Shown: positions 32,111-43,200 of the stretch, in pieces
Numbering within the stretch: the stretch's first letter is position 1
Layout of the letters: every line of letters starts with the position of its first letter
Source: Sphaerulina vaccinii
Lineage: Eukaryota > Ascomycota > Dothideomycetes > Mycosphaerellales > Mycosphaerellaceae
Reading direction: 5' to 3'
Length of the DNA: 64,000 bases
Assembly: GCA_022570795.1 (NCBI GenBank)
Contig: JAKUDP010000009.1
Location: 496,001 to 560,000 of the forward strand
The notes under the pieces: generated by a model
What the model saw: only the letters and a program-made list of their open reading frames with translations
The model's database searches: none
What the model was told of the DNA's origin: nothing
Translations under genes and position numbers: made by a program

Positions 32111-33529
32111 ATGGCCATCCTGGACACGCCCTCTATCCTTATTGTCGGAGCCGGAATTGCTGGCCTCTACACTGCACTCGAGCTCTACCGACATGGCTAT
32201 CGTAACATCCGCATCGTGGAGCGGGCAAGAAGATCAACTGTCTCGGGGGACTACTTTGTTATGAATGCCAGCTCTCTGGCGACCTTCCATCACTACCCGG
32301 ACATGCTTGCTGAATTTAACAATCAAGCTAGTCATGAGATTACTGTCTACAACTACGATGGAACTCGCATGTTCGGTCCCACCGAGGCTGAGTGGAACCA
32401 ACCTGGCTGCGTACACGTCGCCAAAGTCCCATTCCTACCGATGGTGGTCCACCGACCTAGCTTCTTCGATTCTGTGCTGAGAGCTGTGGAGAGGCGAATG
32501 ATCTCCATCGAATGGAGCAGTCCTGTGGTTCACTACGGCGAGGATGTTGCCCGCGATGTGGCATGGGTGGAGCTAAAAGACGGCAGGAAGCTCGAAGCCG
32601 ACCTGGTCATCGCGGCTGACGGTATCGGCACGAAGAGCCATGGAGCTGTCACAGGACGCGAGATTGAGGCATACAGCAGTGGATTCGCTGTGCTTCGTAC
32701 TACAGTACCGACAGATATTATGCTTCAGTCACAATTTGTGCGGGAGAACCTTGGCTGGAATCAGGATGAACGTGCAGAGTTCAGGACATATCTGGCTCCA
32801 CACCAGCACTTTGTGCTTTCCATGTCCCGCGAGATCACGACCATATTCTACACGCACAAGGACAATGGCACTGCAGAGGAGAGCTGGTCTGCCCCTGTTC
32901 CTACTAGCAGATTTGTCGAAGCTCTAAAGGAGGTTCCTGGGTGGGATCCCGTTCTCCCTGAGCTCGTCAAGCAGATTCCCGAAGGCAAAGGCATCGATTG
33001 GAGACTGATGTGGCGAGATCCACAACCGAAGTGGACTTCAGACAGTGGTCGGATACTGCAGCTCGGCGACGCAGCACACTCATTCCTCCCAACTTCAGGC
33101 AACGGAGCCACACAGGGCGTCGAAGATGCCCTCTCACTCGCCGCATGCATTGCAAAGGCCGGTCCAGGTAACGTGGCCAAAGCGACAAAAGTGCATAATC
33201 TTTTACGCTACGAGCGAGCTTCTACACTTCAGAAGAAAGGCTTCACTCGGCGACAGGACTTCCACCATGCTTTTGACGATGCTGGAAAGTTCCGCAAAGA
33301 TGTCAACCTGGGAGCAGTCCTCACGACTGGAAAGTGGTTGTGGCAACATGATCCCTCGACGTATGCCACCGAGAACTACGAAGCGGCATTGGCGCATTTG
33401 GAGAGTGGCGCACCATTCAAGAACACGAATCTGCCGCCAGGGTATACCTATGAGCCATGGACTATCAAGGAACAGCTGGCTAGAGAGGAGCAGGGAATCA
33501 TGACTGTGATGGAAGGCGATTGGTCCTAG
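32111..33529 (+). CDS. FAD-dependent aromatic monooxygenase (salicylate hydroxylase-like)
   Basis: This is a class A flavoprotein monooxygenase that would hydroxylate an aromatic or polyketide-type substrate using NAD(P)H and O2. It is a single exon of 472 aa. The FAD-binding GxGxxG motif lies in ILIVGAGIAGLYTALELYR (residues 9-27). The DG motif is LVIAADGIGTKSH, and the second FAD-binding (GD) motif is LQLGDAAHSFLPTSGNGATQ. All three motifs are intact and in the expected order. The ATG at 32111 places the GxGxxG loop at the usual distance; 31988 would add 41 unlike residues. It is transcribed away from the secreted amidase. A role in secondary metabolism or phenolic breakdown is possible, but the neighbourhood contains no polyketide or peptide synthase. 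Confidence 0.9.
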   Translation: MAILDTPSILIVGAGIAGLYTALELYRHGYRNIRIVERARRSTVSGDYFVMNASSLATFHHYPDMLAEFNNQASHEITVYNYDGTRMFGPTEAEWNQPGCVHVAKVPFLPMVVHRPSFFDSVLRAVERRMISIEWSSPVVHYGEDVARDVAWVELKDGRKLEADLVIAADGIGTKSHGAVTGREIEAYSSGFAVLRTTVPTDIMLQSQFVRENLGWNQDERAEFRTYLAPHQHFVLSMSREITTIFYTHKDNGTAEESWSAPVPTSRFVEALKEVPGWDPVLPELVKQIPEGKGIDWRLMWRDPQPKWTSDSGRILQLGDAAHSFLPTSGNGATQGVEDALSLAACIAKAGPGNVAKATKVHNLLRYERASTLQKKGFTRRQDFHHAFDDAGKFRKDVNLGAVLTTGKWLWQHDPSTYATENYEAALAHLESGAPFKNTNLPPGYTYEPWTIKEQLAREEQGIMTVMEGDWS

Positions 33530-34119
33530 AAGACACATTCACGCGATGTGACCATTCGTCGTCGAGATAGCGGGACCGTACAGAGCATAGACGAGATGAG
33601 CTGATGGCGTAGACATAGACACTATAGACCACCCCGCAGTCAAGGCTCGGCACTTGCGCAATGTCTTGCGAAAGCCAAGTGTGTCAGGCCATGGAATGGA
33701 GCCTCATGAACGAGTAAACACTGTCCCTTTCCAACGATTACTACAGCTGTATTCTCTTGCCTTCACGATGTACAGCTGGCACTATGCACAGCGGCTGATG
33801 ATCTCAGGCGCCTGTAGATTTTCTCTAGAAGTGGCGCGGATGATCAATCTGTCCAGTCATAGCAACTGGCGTGGCGCGGTACGGCGTCGCCTCGTGGGCT
33901 GCAGGCTGCAAGCTCGGAACCATGCCCATGTGGTGCTCATATACACACCACTATGAGCTCGAGGCTTGGTGGGTGCGTCGTCCTGTACTGGCTGACTGCA
34001 GATCAAGCTTCGTCAGCAGCTTTGAAACAGGCCGGCATGGACGTGCATCAGGGCTGAGGTCATATTCCAGTATGCTTCAAGCAGACTGATCGAAGAAACT
34101 TCTTATCGCAATTCTTTGC
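33530..34119. other. intergenic between convergent genes
   Basis: This is the 3' flank of the monooxygenase (+) and of UTP15 (-). No gene is seen. Confidence 0.5.
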
Positions 34120-35775
34120 TCATCCCGACTCCAAAACATCGACCATGCCTAACGTGCGGTGGGCGGCAGTAGCCCAGTCGGCTGCTTGTCTTACACGGCT
34201 CTTGATCTTGTGTACAAGTATAACAACATCCTTTTCGCTGCCATCATCGCTTTGCCAGTCTCCGAGCTTGTGGCTATACAGGTCCAGCAGGATGAGGAGA
34301 ACATCGTACATCAAGTTCACATGCTGCGGGTAGGTGAGGTACTTGTGCACCATGGTTATGATCGGCACAAGTCTGTAGGCCGAGCGATCTGCAAGAGCTG
34401 TGCGGAGTGCACTTCGGTGTCGGAGAACGGTTATGAGGGTGAACAGCTCATCCGCGTTGAACTGTCTCCAGCCATCCGGCGGCACGACTTGGTCCAGAGC
34501 CTTTGCGTATTGGCCAGTCCGTAAGCTCTTCTGCCACTCCTTCAGCTTCTTTTGTCGCGGACGATCGTTGCCTGTGATCACAATATCCGCGCCTTCGCCC
34601 TTGTAGTCCTTGCCGCGATCGCGCGCCCGGATTCCTTGTCGAGTATCCTTCTTTTTCTGCTTTCGCTCGTACTCATCGGCCTCACCTGCGACCAAAGCTG
34701 CCATCTTCTTTTCCCTTTCTCGCACCTTTGCCTTCTCTGTGCCAGCCAATCGTGTACGCAAAGACAAGAGTCCACTCTGTGGACCTACTGCCAAATGTCT
34801 GTCTTCTCGTTCGCCATCGCTGTTGGCAGCACCAGGCACAACCGCAAGACTGAGGATTGGTGATGGGTACTTGAATGCAGCAACAACTTCCCAGCTGGCG
34901 GTGTTGTGGATCTTGACATGCCCGTCAAGTCCTCCAGTCAGGATTCTTGTTCCATTTTGTGCTGATGCCAGTGCCATGACATCCTTTTGGTGAGACGCTA
35001 TGACATGCTCCGCGCACCCTGCAACAATGTTGACTATCGAGACCTCATTGCCAGCGGCGACTGCCAGACTTGAGCTGTTCAGCGTCAAGATGTCTTCGAC
35101 CTTGTTCGCGAACTTGAACGTCAACGCTGAACGTCCACCTTGCTGTCGTGTGTCCCAAATGCGCACAGTTTGATCGTAGCTGCCACTGACAACCATGTTT
35201 CCACCTTGCCCAGGCAGATACCCTCCGCTGCGCACATAGTCCTCGTGACCGACGCCCGTCCACTTCGCTGTATCCTCGGTCAGATCCCACACTCGCACTG
35301 TCCGGTCGTCGCTGCAGGTCATGAAGTCTGTGACCACGCTTGGGCTCCATCTGACGACGTGCACTGGCAATTTGTGCGCATTTTCTCCTCGCTTCTGATT
35401 GAGAATCGCTCGTGATCCAGTGTCGAATGCTTGCACAATACCACTGTCTCCTCCCGCAAGCAGAATTCGTCCATCTCGCCGCAGCACGCCAGATCGCGCT
35501 GTGTCGTCCACGCCAAATCTGCTGATCGTCTTGACCAGTTTCCTCGTTTTGGTGCTGTAAGTCTGCACTCTGCTTCCACTCGTGATCGCGAAGGTGTCTG
35601 CCTGCGAGCCGGACGGATTGTAGCTGGGTATCGTGATAGACGTGATGCCGGCGTTGTGAGGCGATGGGAGAAGAAGCTGATTTCTGAATGTTTTCCAGTA
35701 TGTTGTGTCCACAGTTTCCGGTGCTGGACCAGGAGCAGCGCGCAGAGGCGCCACTGCCTTTACTTCAGCGGCCAT
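34120..35775 (-). CDS. UTP15: U3 snoRNP protein Utp15
   Basis: Utp15 is a t-UTP subunit of the SSU processome in the nucleolus, needed for rDNA transcription and early cleavage of 18S pre-rRNA. It is a single exon of 551 aa. The N-terminus MAAEVKAVAPLR and the segment TYWKTFRNQLLLPSP match the family. A WD40 beta-propeller covers about residues 45-330; recognisable blades include MTCSDDRTVRVWDLTED, MVVSGSYDQTVRIWD and ILTGGLDGHVKIHN. The C-terminal Utp15 domain (about 400-551) starts near RQKKLKEWQKSLRTGQYAKALD and is helical. The frame is open upstream to 35880; I chose 35775 because homology starts there. A possible donor (GTGAGTAGG) at about 35881 suggests a leader intron. Confidence 0.93.
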   Translation of the reverse strand: MAAEVKAVAPLRAAPGPAPETVDTTYWKTFRNQLLLPSPHNAGITSITIPSYNPSGSQADTFAITSGSRVQTYSTKTRKLVKTISRFGVDDTARSGVLRRDGRILLAGGDSGIVQAFDTGSRAILNQKRGENAHKLPVHVVRWSPSVVTDFMTCSDDRTVRVWDLTEDTAKWTGVGHEDYVRSGGYLPGQGGNMVVSGSYDQTVRIWDTRQQGGRSALTFKFANKVEDILTLNSSSLAVAAGNEVSIVNIVAGCAEHVIASHQKDVMALASAQNGTRILTGGLDGHVKIHNTASWEVVAAFKYPSPILSLAVVPGAANSDGEREDRHLAVGPQSGLLSLRTRLAGTEKAKVREREKKMAALVAGEADEYERKQKKKDTRQGIRARDRGKDYKGEGADIVITGNDRPRQKKLKEWQKSLRTGQYAKALDQVVPPDGWRQFNADELFTLITVLRHRSALRTALADRSAYRLVPIITMVHKYLTYPQHVNLMYDVLLILLDLYSHKLGDWQSDDGSEKDVVILVHKIKSRVRQAADWATAAHRTLGMVDVLESG

Positions 35776-36997
35776 AGTTGTCAATGTGCGAGCCTTCAGT
35801 GCTGCCTCATCGTTGAATGTTGGAGACAGAAGCTTCGTTCGAGGTACACTTTTTTGCTTCGCTAAGGCGGACCTACTCACCGATCACCGACGCTAAATGT
35901 CTTGGCGGCAGCGCGCTCACTTCGCGTTCATTATCACTCGCGCGTCTCGTCTTGACAACATACTCAACCATTGCCGGCAAAGGTGCTATCTCTTCACCTT
36001 GATGAAATCTCACAGACACAACTTGGCTGTCCTCGTATGGTGCGGTGATAGCATCTTATGAGCAGCGGCCTCAATCGACGACTTCTATCAGTTCCCCCAA
36101 GACAACACCAGGACTCGCCCTCTGCCGCGTATACAGCATGATACGGCTCCGAATCTCCCAAGATCCCGCTCTGCACATTCTGTATATTCCTAATGGGTTC
36201 TGACCCGCAGCAAGTACGCTCGCTTGGTCATCCACCGCACGTAGGTCTACAGGTCATGAATTCGAACGTGGACTTCTCTATGATTGTTCCCACGTCGCAG
36301 AAGCACGATGCAAGCTGCTCACCAGCAGACCTGGCATATATACCTACTCGTAAGCTCGTGCCTCACGCGATGTTTTACTCAATCGCACCGAGTTGATAGC
36401 CGACCGAGGAATGCTCAAGGGCTCTGGAATGTATGGGTTGGCCCTCTCGACATGATTGAGCCCTGGCATCTGGTATCGCGCGGCTGTCGCGGCTACAGGT
36501 GCAAATAGCCGATGAGAGCGAAGCTCGTCAAGGCGAGGCATCACTCGAACTGCTGACTGCGGCACAATCAGAGCATGATCGATGTGGGCTCATCTGCCTC
36601 CTGTCACATCCCATATGTCTGGCTGATACAATTGCAGATACTACCCAGCGCGCCTAGGATCTCATGGGCGCGGCTATCATTCTATACTTCCCTTGACCAT
36701 TTCCAGTACCGCTCTCCTGGGCTACGTTCGCTACTCATGTCGCATCATCACACGTGGATATGCAGATAGTGTGCCACGGCACAGATGCCAAGGCATGGAC
36801 AGTCCGCATTCCTACGGCGGCTGGCTGAGTCTCACCCAGCAACGCGAGCTGTTTGCGCAAGGCAAGTGTGTACACAACCATTTCGTTACCTGGACATCTT
36901 CAGTTCTGCCTCAGCAAGACGCTGATGCTTGGTCGCTAGAGTCTTTCGTTCACTCCACACACTGTCGTTCATTTCTCTTCGAGCTCTTCAGCTCATA
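35776..36997. other. divergent promoter region, UTP15 / collagen-like gene
   Basis: This is 1.2 kb with no supported gene. It carries the promoters of UTP15 and of the collagen-like gene. Confidence 0.45.
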
Positions 36998-39900
36998 ATG
37001 CTCTCCCTAGCTACTCCTCTGCGGAGTCTTGTTATCGGCCTGCTCCTCGGTTATCCACTTGCGCTCCATGCGCAAAGCCAGAACTCAGCATGTCTCATTG
37101 CTGAGAGATTTCAACAGACATACACTGTGCGCGAGCAAGCAGTGTCTATCAATACCGAAGTCCGCAGCAACACTACCTTCTACCCGATCCCCGAAGGTGC
37201 GGTCACCATCACAAACGCACCCACTAGCATCGATACGATCACGACATTCCGATGGACAGAAGCGCAGGTGCCCATGTCAATATGGGCTCCCACGATACCT
37301 GCTTCCACTTCGGCGTCTCTGTCATCAATGGCATATTCAACAGCCATGCAAACGGGAATGGCTGATCTGGGAGACTACTATGTTATCGCTGCGATGGGCG
37401 CAAGAAATGTGCAGAAGAGACAAGGGAACGGAGCAGTACGTGGTGCTCAGATAAATACTACGAAGTGCAGGAGACTAACAGGTTGAGCAATAGTCCTACA
37501 TTAACGGCAACGGAACAGTATCGAACGACTGCACAACCTCACCAATCTACCAGATTAAGGGTGGGAGTCTCAGCGCCATCATCAACAATGTTGGATACGT
37601 TTATTCGACGAGCACTGGTGTGAACTATGCGCTATTCGTTCCTTCAACTTCACCAGGAAATGTCACGACGACATTCTCGCTGGCATCTGGTGGTGGACTC
37701 GTCTGGATGAACACTGGATTCGATGGCGGTCAAGCGCAATTCTGTTCGATGAACAACGGAAGCATATACGCGGTCTTCAAGGGCACTGCGCCGAATGGAT
37801 GCTTGGGCGTTCAGTTGACGCTCTTTTCGACATCATCTTGTGCTGGACTTCAGCTTTCTACGATTACAGGACGTAAGCAGCTTGCCAAGCAATTTCTGAC
37901 TGAGTACATATGCTAACCTCTGCGAAACACAGCTACTGGTCGTAAGTGAAGGAAAGGGATAAAGTATCTGGTCGACTACTAATGAGTGTTGTTCTCCAGC
38001 AACTGGCCCAACAGGACGCAAGTAGCCTCTTCCATCCATTCTAGACTTGATGTGCTGACAACCTTACAGCTACGGGACCGCAAGTGCTCTCAAATCTGCT
38101 CGATCCCCGCTCAGTTGCTAATGACATTTTAGTACTGGTATCTCAGGCCAAATCGGTGCTACAGGAGTTTGTGCTTTCACGATACATTCTAGGGCGAGCA
38201 TTTGCTAATGAATGAGGCGTAGAGCCAAGGAATTCAAGGTTCCCAGGGTGTAAGAGTGATATACTACTGTGTTTGACGAACAAATGCTAATTGAACACAC
38301 AGATCCAAGGTTCTCAAGGCATTCAAGGACCGCAAGTCAACCTCAGTATGCTTGAAGTCCTACATGAGCTAACAGCGTTCTAGAACTGGTGTTTCTGGAA
38401 TGATTGGTGCAAGTCTGATCGCCTCCTAAGACTGTTAACTATATGCTGATCTGACGCAGGCAACCGGAGTCGGTCCTTCTCCTAGACATGCCTGAGCGAG
38501 CACTTGCTGATCTATGAATTGCAGAGCCAAGGAATACCGGGTTCTACTGGGTTTGTTGACCTCATTGCCTTGAGAATGGCAAATCTGAAGCTAATCTGAT
38601 CGAAACCAGGCCCATCGGCGTATGTCTTCTACACAGCGCCAAAGCAGCTGCAGTATCAATGCTAATACCTTAAAAAGCCGACAGGGAGCCAAGGCATTCA
38701 AGGACCGCAAGTCAACCTCAGCATGCTTGAAGTCGTACATGAGCTAACAGCGTTCTAGAACTGGTGTTTCTGGAATTATTGGTGCAAGTATGCCTAAATC
38801 CCGAGCTACAGTAACATGCTAATTGAATGCGCAGGCTACTGGTGTATGAACACTACCGAATTGTCCAAATGCGCGCTTGCTAATATATGAATCGCAGAGT
38901 CAAGGAATTCAGGGACCGCAAGTGCTCCCAAACATCTTCAACCCCTGTTCAACTGCTAATGACATTCTAGTACTGGTGTTTCTGGTACGAGACCAATCGC
39001 ATGCACGCGAGACATCTGCTGACTTAAACTTCGTTGATATTAGGTCAGATTGGTGCAAGTATGCTCCGGTTCAACACTTTTAGTCATGTGCTGATCTAAT
39101 CGCAGGCCACGGGAGTGGGTTTTCTTTCCAACGCGCGGAAACGAGCGCTTGCTGACACGTGAAAGTCTGTCGGGCCTCAAGGCTCCCAAGGAGTGTGTAC
39201 ACTGCAGCTCTGTATGATGGCAACACACTGACTCGATGTGTAGATACAAGGCAGCCAGGGTGTAAGTCTTCTGGACGAGATTGCATCTTGCGGCAGATAT
39301 TGACTCTTCCTCTAGATACAAGGAATCACTGGCTGTAAGTCAAGCGAGCACCAAGATCATGAGCACGATGACTAACATATCGTCCAGCACAAGGAATACC
39401 TGGGTATGCTACAATCTGATCGACCATGATACTATGCAAGATTCTAATATCTTCTCAGCTCTACTGGAGTTCAAGGCAGCACAGGAGTGAGCCACCTCGT
39501 TCTCATTGTCTACATTAATGTGCTAATCATGCCTCTCTAGCCTTCCGGGTAATGAAATTGGAACAACGATGCTTGTGCAGCTAATACTGACTCGCAATTC
39601 AGTCCGAGTGGCGCTAGTGGTTTACCTGGTGTAACAGGCAGTGTCGGGGTATGTCTAGTGCTTGTCTATTGTTCTTGGTGCCATGCTAATCATATCGTAG
39701 CCATCTGGGTAATCCAACTCCAACCCGATCTTCCTACAGCTCAGCTAACCTCAGACCAAAGCCCGAGTGGACCTCCTGGACCCACGCCCTCCGCTTATGT
39801 TACCTTTGGGTACTTAGGCTGTTTCGTGCAGACAGGAGGCAGCGCATCTACCATCGGAAATGCCCTTCCTAAATACGGTAAGAATCTAGACACCACGATC

Positions 39901-40295
39901 AGTATTGACCTGAACATCTGCTGACCTTTGGTCTCTCTCAGGCGGCACGTACGCCAATGCTGGAGCCGGGGCATGCAGAGATCTTGCCACCGCTTCAGGC
40001 GACATCTACTATGGACTCGTCAACAACGGAACGACTAACGTGGATTGCTACTACGGAAGCTACATTACATATATCACTTCGTAAGTCTTCACCTCCGGAC
40101 TTCAATTGTCTTGAATGGTCGTCTAATATCTCGCGTGTTAGCCAAACTGGCGGAGGTGGCCTCAACGGCGCCACAGGTGATGCTGGTGATAACAATTGCT
40201 ATCCTTGCAATGGTGGACCTGTGCTTGGATCGATTAGCGGAGCTTGTGGGAATATCACAGTTGGAACAGAAGCTATCTACGCGAGAGGGTTCTGA
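36998..40295 (+). CDS. secreted collagen-like protein with 25 microexons and a WSC-like C-terminus
   Basis: My model has 30 exons totalling 1,710 nt (569 aa). Exon 1 is 36998-37435, exon 2 is 37494-37872, exons 3-27 are microexons of 8-46 nt between 37933 and 39708, exon 28 is 39762-39877, exon 29 is 39942-40080 and exon 30 is 40142-40295. The first 26 residues are a signal peptide (RSLVIGLLLGYPLALHAQ). Residues up to about 270 form a Thr/Ser-rich and then beta-rich domain resembling uncharacterised fungal wall-protein domains. The next 160 residues are a perfect Gly-X-Y collagen run with units such as GSQGIQ, GPTGVS and GATG. The C-terminus has YLGCF and spaced cysteines like a WSC domain. 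Unbroken Gly-X-Y phase across every junction supports the model. A surface or adhesion role is inferred. Confidence 0.82.
38318..38414 (+). repeat. duplicated exon-intron-exon cassette, copy 1
   Basis: This contains the end of exon 8, a GC-donor intron and exon 9 of the collagen-like gene. It matches 38693-38789 with about three differences in 97 positions, introns included. Confidence 0.85.
38693..38789 (+). repeat. duplicated exon-intron-exon cassette, copy 2
   Basis: This contains the end of exon 13, its GC-donor intron and exon 14. It is nearly identical to 38318-38414, so the collagen run grew by duplicating whole splice units. A more diverged pair is 38070-38146 and 38910-38984. Confidence 0.85.
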
Positions 40296-41409
40296 TACTT
40301 GCGAGTTACTTTGTCAGACCCTAGATGTAGATATGCTGATGAATTCGCCGTACTTGATGATAATCGTAGACGCAAATGTAGACATGACAGCGTTCTCAAC
40401 CTCACACGCTTCGACCGCAATCTTACCTCACCTGAGCATCCAGCATCGCGCTCGCCCGCCCTTGTTCACTGCAGGCTGAGCGCAAGGCAACTGTTCCCTC
40501 TCGTGTCTGTACTTCTTCGCTCGCGCGTTCATCTCTGTGATCTTCAATCGACCAGGCCATCGCAAGCAACTCCGCAGCGCTATGCGAGATTTCGTTCTCT
40601 TTAGAGAGCGTGTATCCTCTATGGCTTGAATCTCTCTATGTTAGTTTGCGAGCGAAGTGAACCTGTGGATATAGCGGGTTTTGGCTACTTCATAAGCATT
40701 CATCTCTGTGAGGTGTGACTGACTACGCCATCGAGATCAGATTCGCAGCGCGATCCCGAAGTTTTAAAAACTCCGGAGAGCGCGTATTCTTGGATGTCTG
40801 TATTCAGCCATGTCAGACTGCAGGTGACATAGCCATATTTTAATGCTTCTCCTTCCTCTCTTCTCTTGCTGCCATTGCTTCACAACTTTGGTGCTCTGTG
40901 GCCTGATATGCTCAGACCTGTGCTCTATACACAACCAACAACGATCCTTCGCAGCATCCCCGTACAAGTGGCGACGGCCGATGAGCAAGGAAGGAGGTGA
41001 AGTTCGCACGCGTTCAGGAAACCACTGATGAGCCTGATTCATGAGCAGCCACTCCGGTACACAAGAACGCTCGAAGGCCTCGCGGTGGAGCGCCGCCTCG
41101 TTAGCTTTCCGGCCATGTCCGTAAGATCATCTGCCAGAGACTAATAGGCACCCAGATATGGTCGTGCTCTTGGCGGCCTCCGACTGTCGCTGTTAATCTC
41201 CATATGAAGCAGCCTCATCACCTTTAATCGGTGAAACGATGCGACAGATGACACGCCTCGCATGAGGCACATAAAGTACGAGGCTGATGAAGTGGATTCG
41301 AGCACCGATTTCTGGCTATCCCAAGCGAACGGAGAAATGCTTGCATCTGCAGCACAGAAATTATCTTCTATAACCACAAACATGTTGATGTTATCTTTAA
41401 TAACCACGC
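40296..41409. other. intergenic, edge of the gene-rich compartment
   Basis: No gene is supported here. A minus-strand open frame at 41141-41407 runs up to the boundary and resembles nothing known. Composition is still normal; it changes abruptly at about 41,405-41,415. Confidence 0.5.
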
Positions 41410-43200
41410 TCTATCTTGCCTAACTAGAGGGGTATACAGCTTCTCGTCCTTACCGCCATTAACTATACCGTCTACCCTATTAACTACGACGTCGCTACCC
41501 TCCTATACTACCTATAACCTCGCTATTACTATTACTATAGATAGAATTTAAGATATTAATAGTCCTTTAACTAATAAAGAAGCTATGTTTCTACTAGCCG
41601 CCGAGGGTATTCCTATACTATAAGAGGGGTCTAAGATAAGTAGTCTAGCAGAGTTCAAGATAGTAGTTAAGTTACTATTATAATAGAAAGGCTAGGTTTA
41701 TAAGACTATATATTCTATAAAGAATCGAGTCAAAATCGAATATTATAGTATAGAGGACTATTTACTTAATATAAGGCTTTACCTTAATTAAAAGGGCTAG
41801 CTAATTATAGTCTAGAACAACTAGTATACCTACCTAGGTACTAGATAGATATACTAATAGTCTATATTATATATTTCTATATTAGAGACTAAGCTAAATA
41901 AGATCTTTACTATTACTAAGAATATAGATATAAAGAATATTAAGAATATTATTAAAAAGCACTTTAGCTTAGATATTACTACCCTATAGTACTATCGACT
42001 TAAGGCAAAGACTCTTAGTAATAATTATATTAGTAGGCTTTATAACTATACTTCCTTACTAGTATATTTTATATATTTAAAGGAAGCTAATCTAGATATA
42101 GTTAGTAGCTTTATAGTCTATAATAATAGCAAGTTTTATAGATATTTTATATATCTATAAACTACTAGTATTATAATATTTTAAGGCTCTAAAATTGCTA
42201 CTTTAATAGTTACTTTCTTAAGGATAGTTTTAAATAGTATCTACTTATCTATATAAAGCTAGATACTAATAATAATATATAGCTACTTGCCTAGGCTATT
42301 ATAAATTTAGAGAGTAAGAATTTGTAGTACTAGTTTATTATACTACTTCTTAAAGCTTTTAGAAGAAACTACTTTATAAAAGCTAGTATAGTATAGTATA
42401 GACGACTATAGACTATTATTTTAGACTATTATAAAGGCCTCCTTAACTATAACAACTTGTTTAGCAAGTATTAGCGCTATTACTATATCTATTATATATA
42501 CTAGAATATTATAAAAACTTTTAAGTCTAAGATAGCTATAGATCTTATCTATCTAATAGCTCGAGTATTTACTAATACTATATAGACTAGACTATATAAG
42601 GAGATAAAGAAGGTATTACTAGAAGCTATAGACTATATAGCTAAGCTAGACTATAAAATATATATAAAGAAGAATATTATTAAAGCTAGAAGTAGTTACT
42701 TTATAAAGATTACTAGTAGTATTACTAAGTTATAGAATAATATAATTATAAAAAAAATAGAAAGCTATCTATACTTTACCTACTTAATACTCTATAGACG
42801 AGGACTATATAGCTTAATAGTTTATAATACTACGAGGCTACTTAGTATATAATATATACTTTTAATATTACTCTAGAGGTATCTAGATAATTATAATAAA
42901 ATACTAATATTACCTAGTTTACTCTATATATAGAGACTAAGCTAGAGCTATCTATTTACTATACTAGATAATACCCTATATTTATTAATAGTATAGAATT
43001 CTCTATTAGTACTAAGATAGAGCTTAACTAGTATATTTTTACTATTACTATTAACTATAAAAGTATAAGGCTTAATAACTCTATACTCTTAATAGTATAT
43101 AGCTATTTTAGGCTTTAAGATAAGTAGTTTCTATATAGATATATAGTCGCTACCTTAGTAGGGTATCTAGTCCCGACGAGCTATATATTTACTATTAAAG
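41410..43200. mobile_element. degenerate retroelement remnant, class unresolved
   Basis: If TAG is read through, one plus-strand frame at about 41,700-42,650 gives a long helical polypeptide resembling a retrotransposon gag. I could not find LTRs or a diagnostic motif for this part. It may belong to the older element further right or to a separate copy. Confidence 0.4.

Noticed and set aside
37880..39760. CRISPR-like or satellite array
   Set aside because: The repeated units are exons and introns of the collagen-like gene, and the genome is eukaryotic.
41141..41407. Minus-strand open frame beside the RIP border
   Set aside because: It has no similarity to anything known and runs into the composition change, so a gene cannot be supported.
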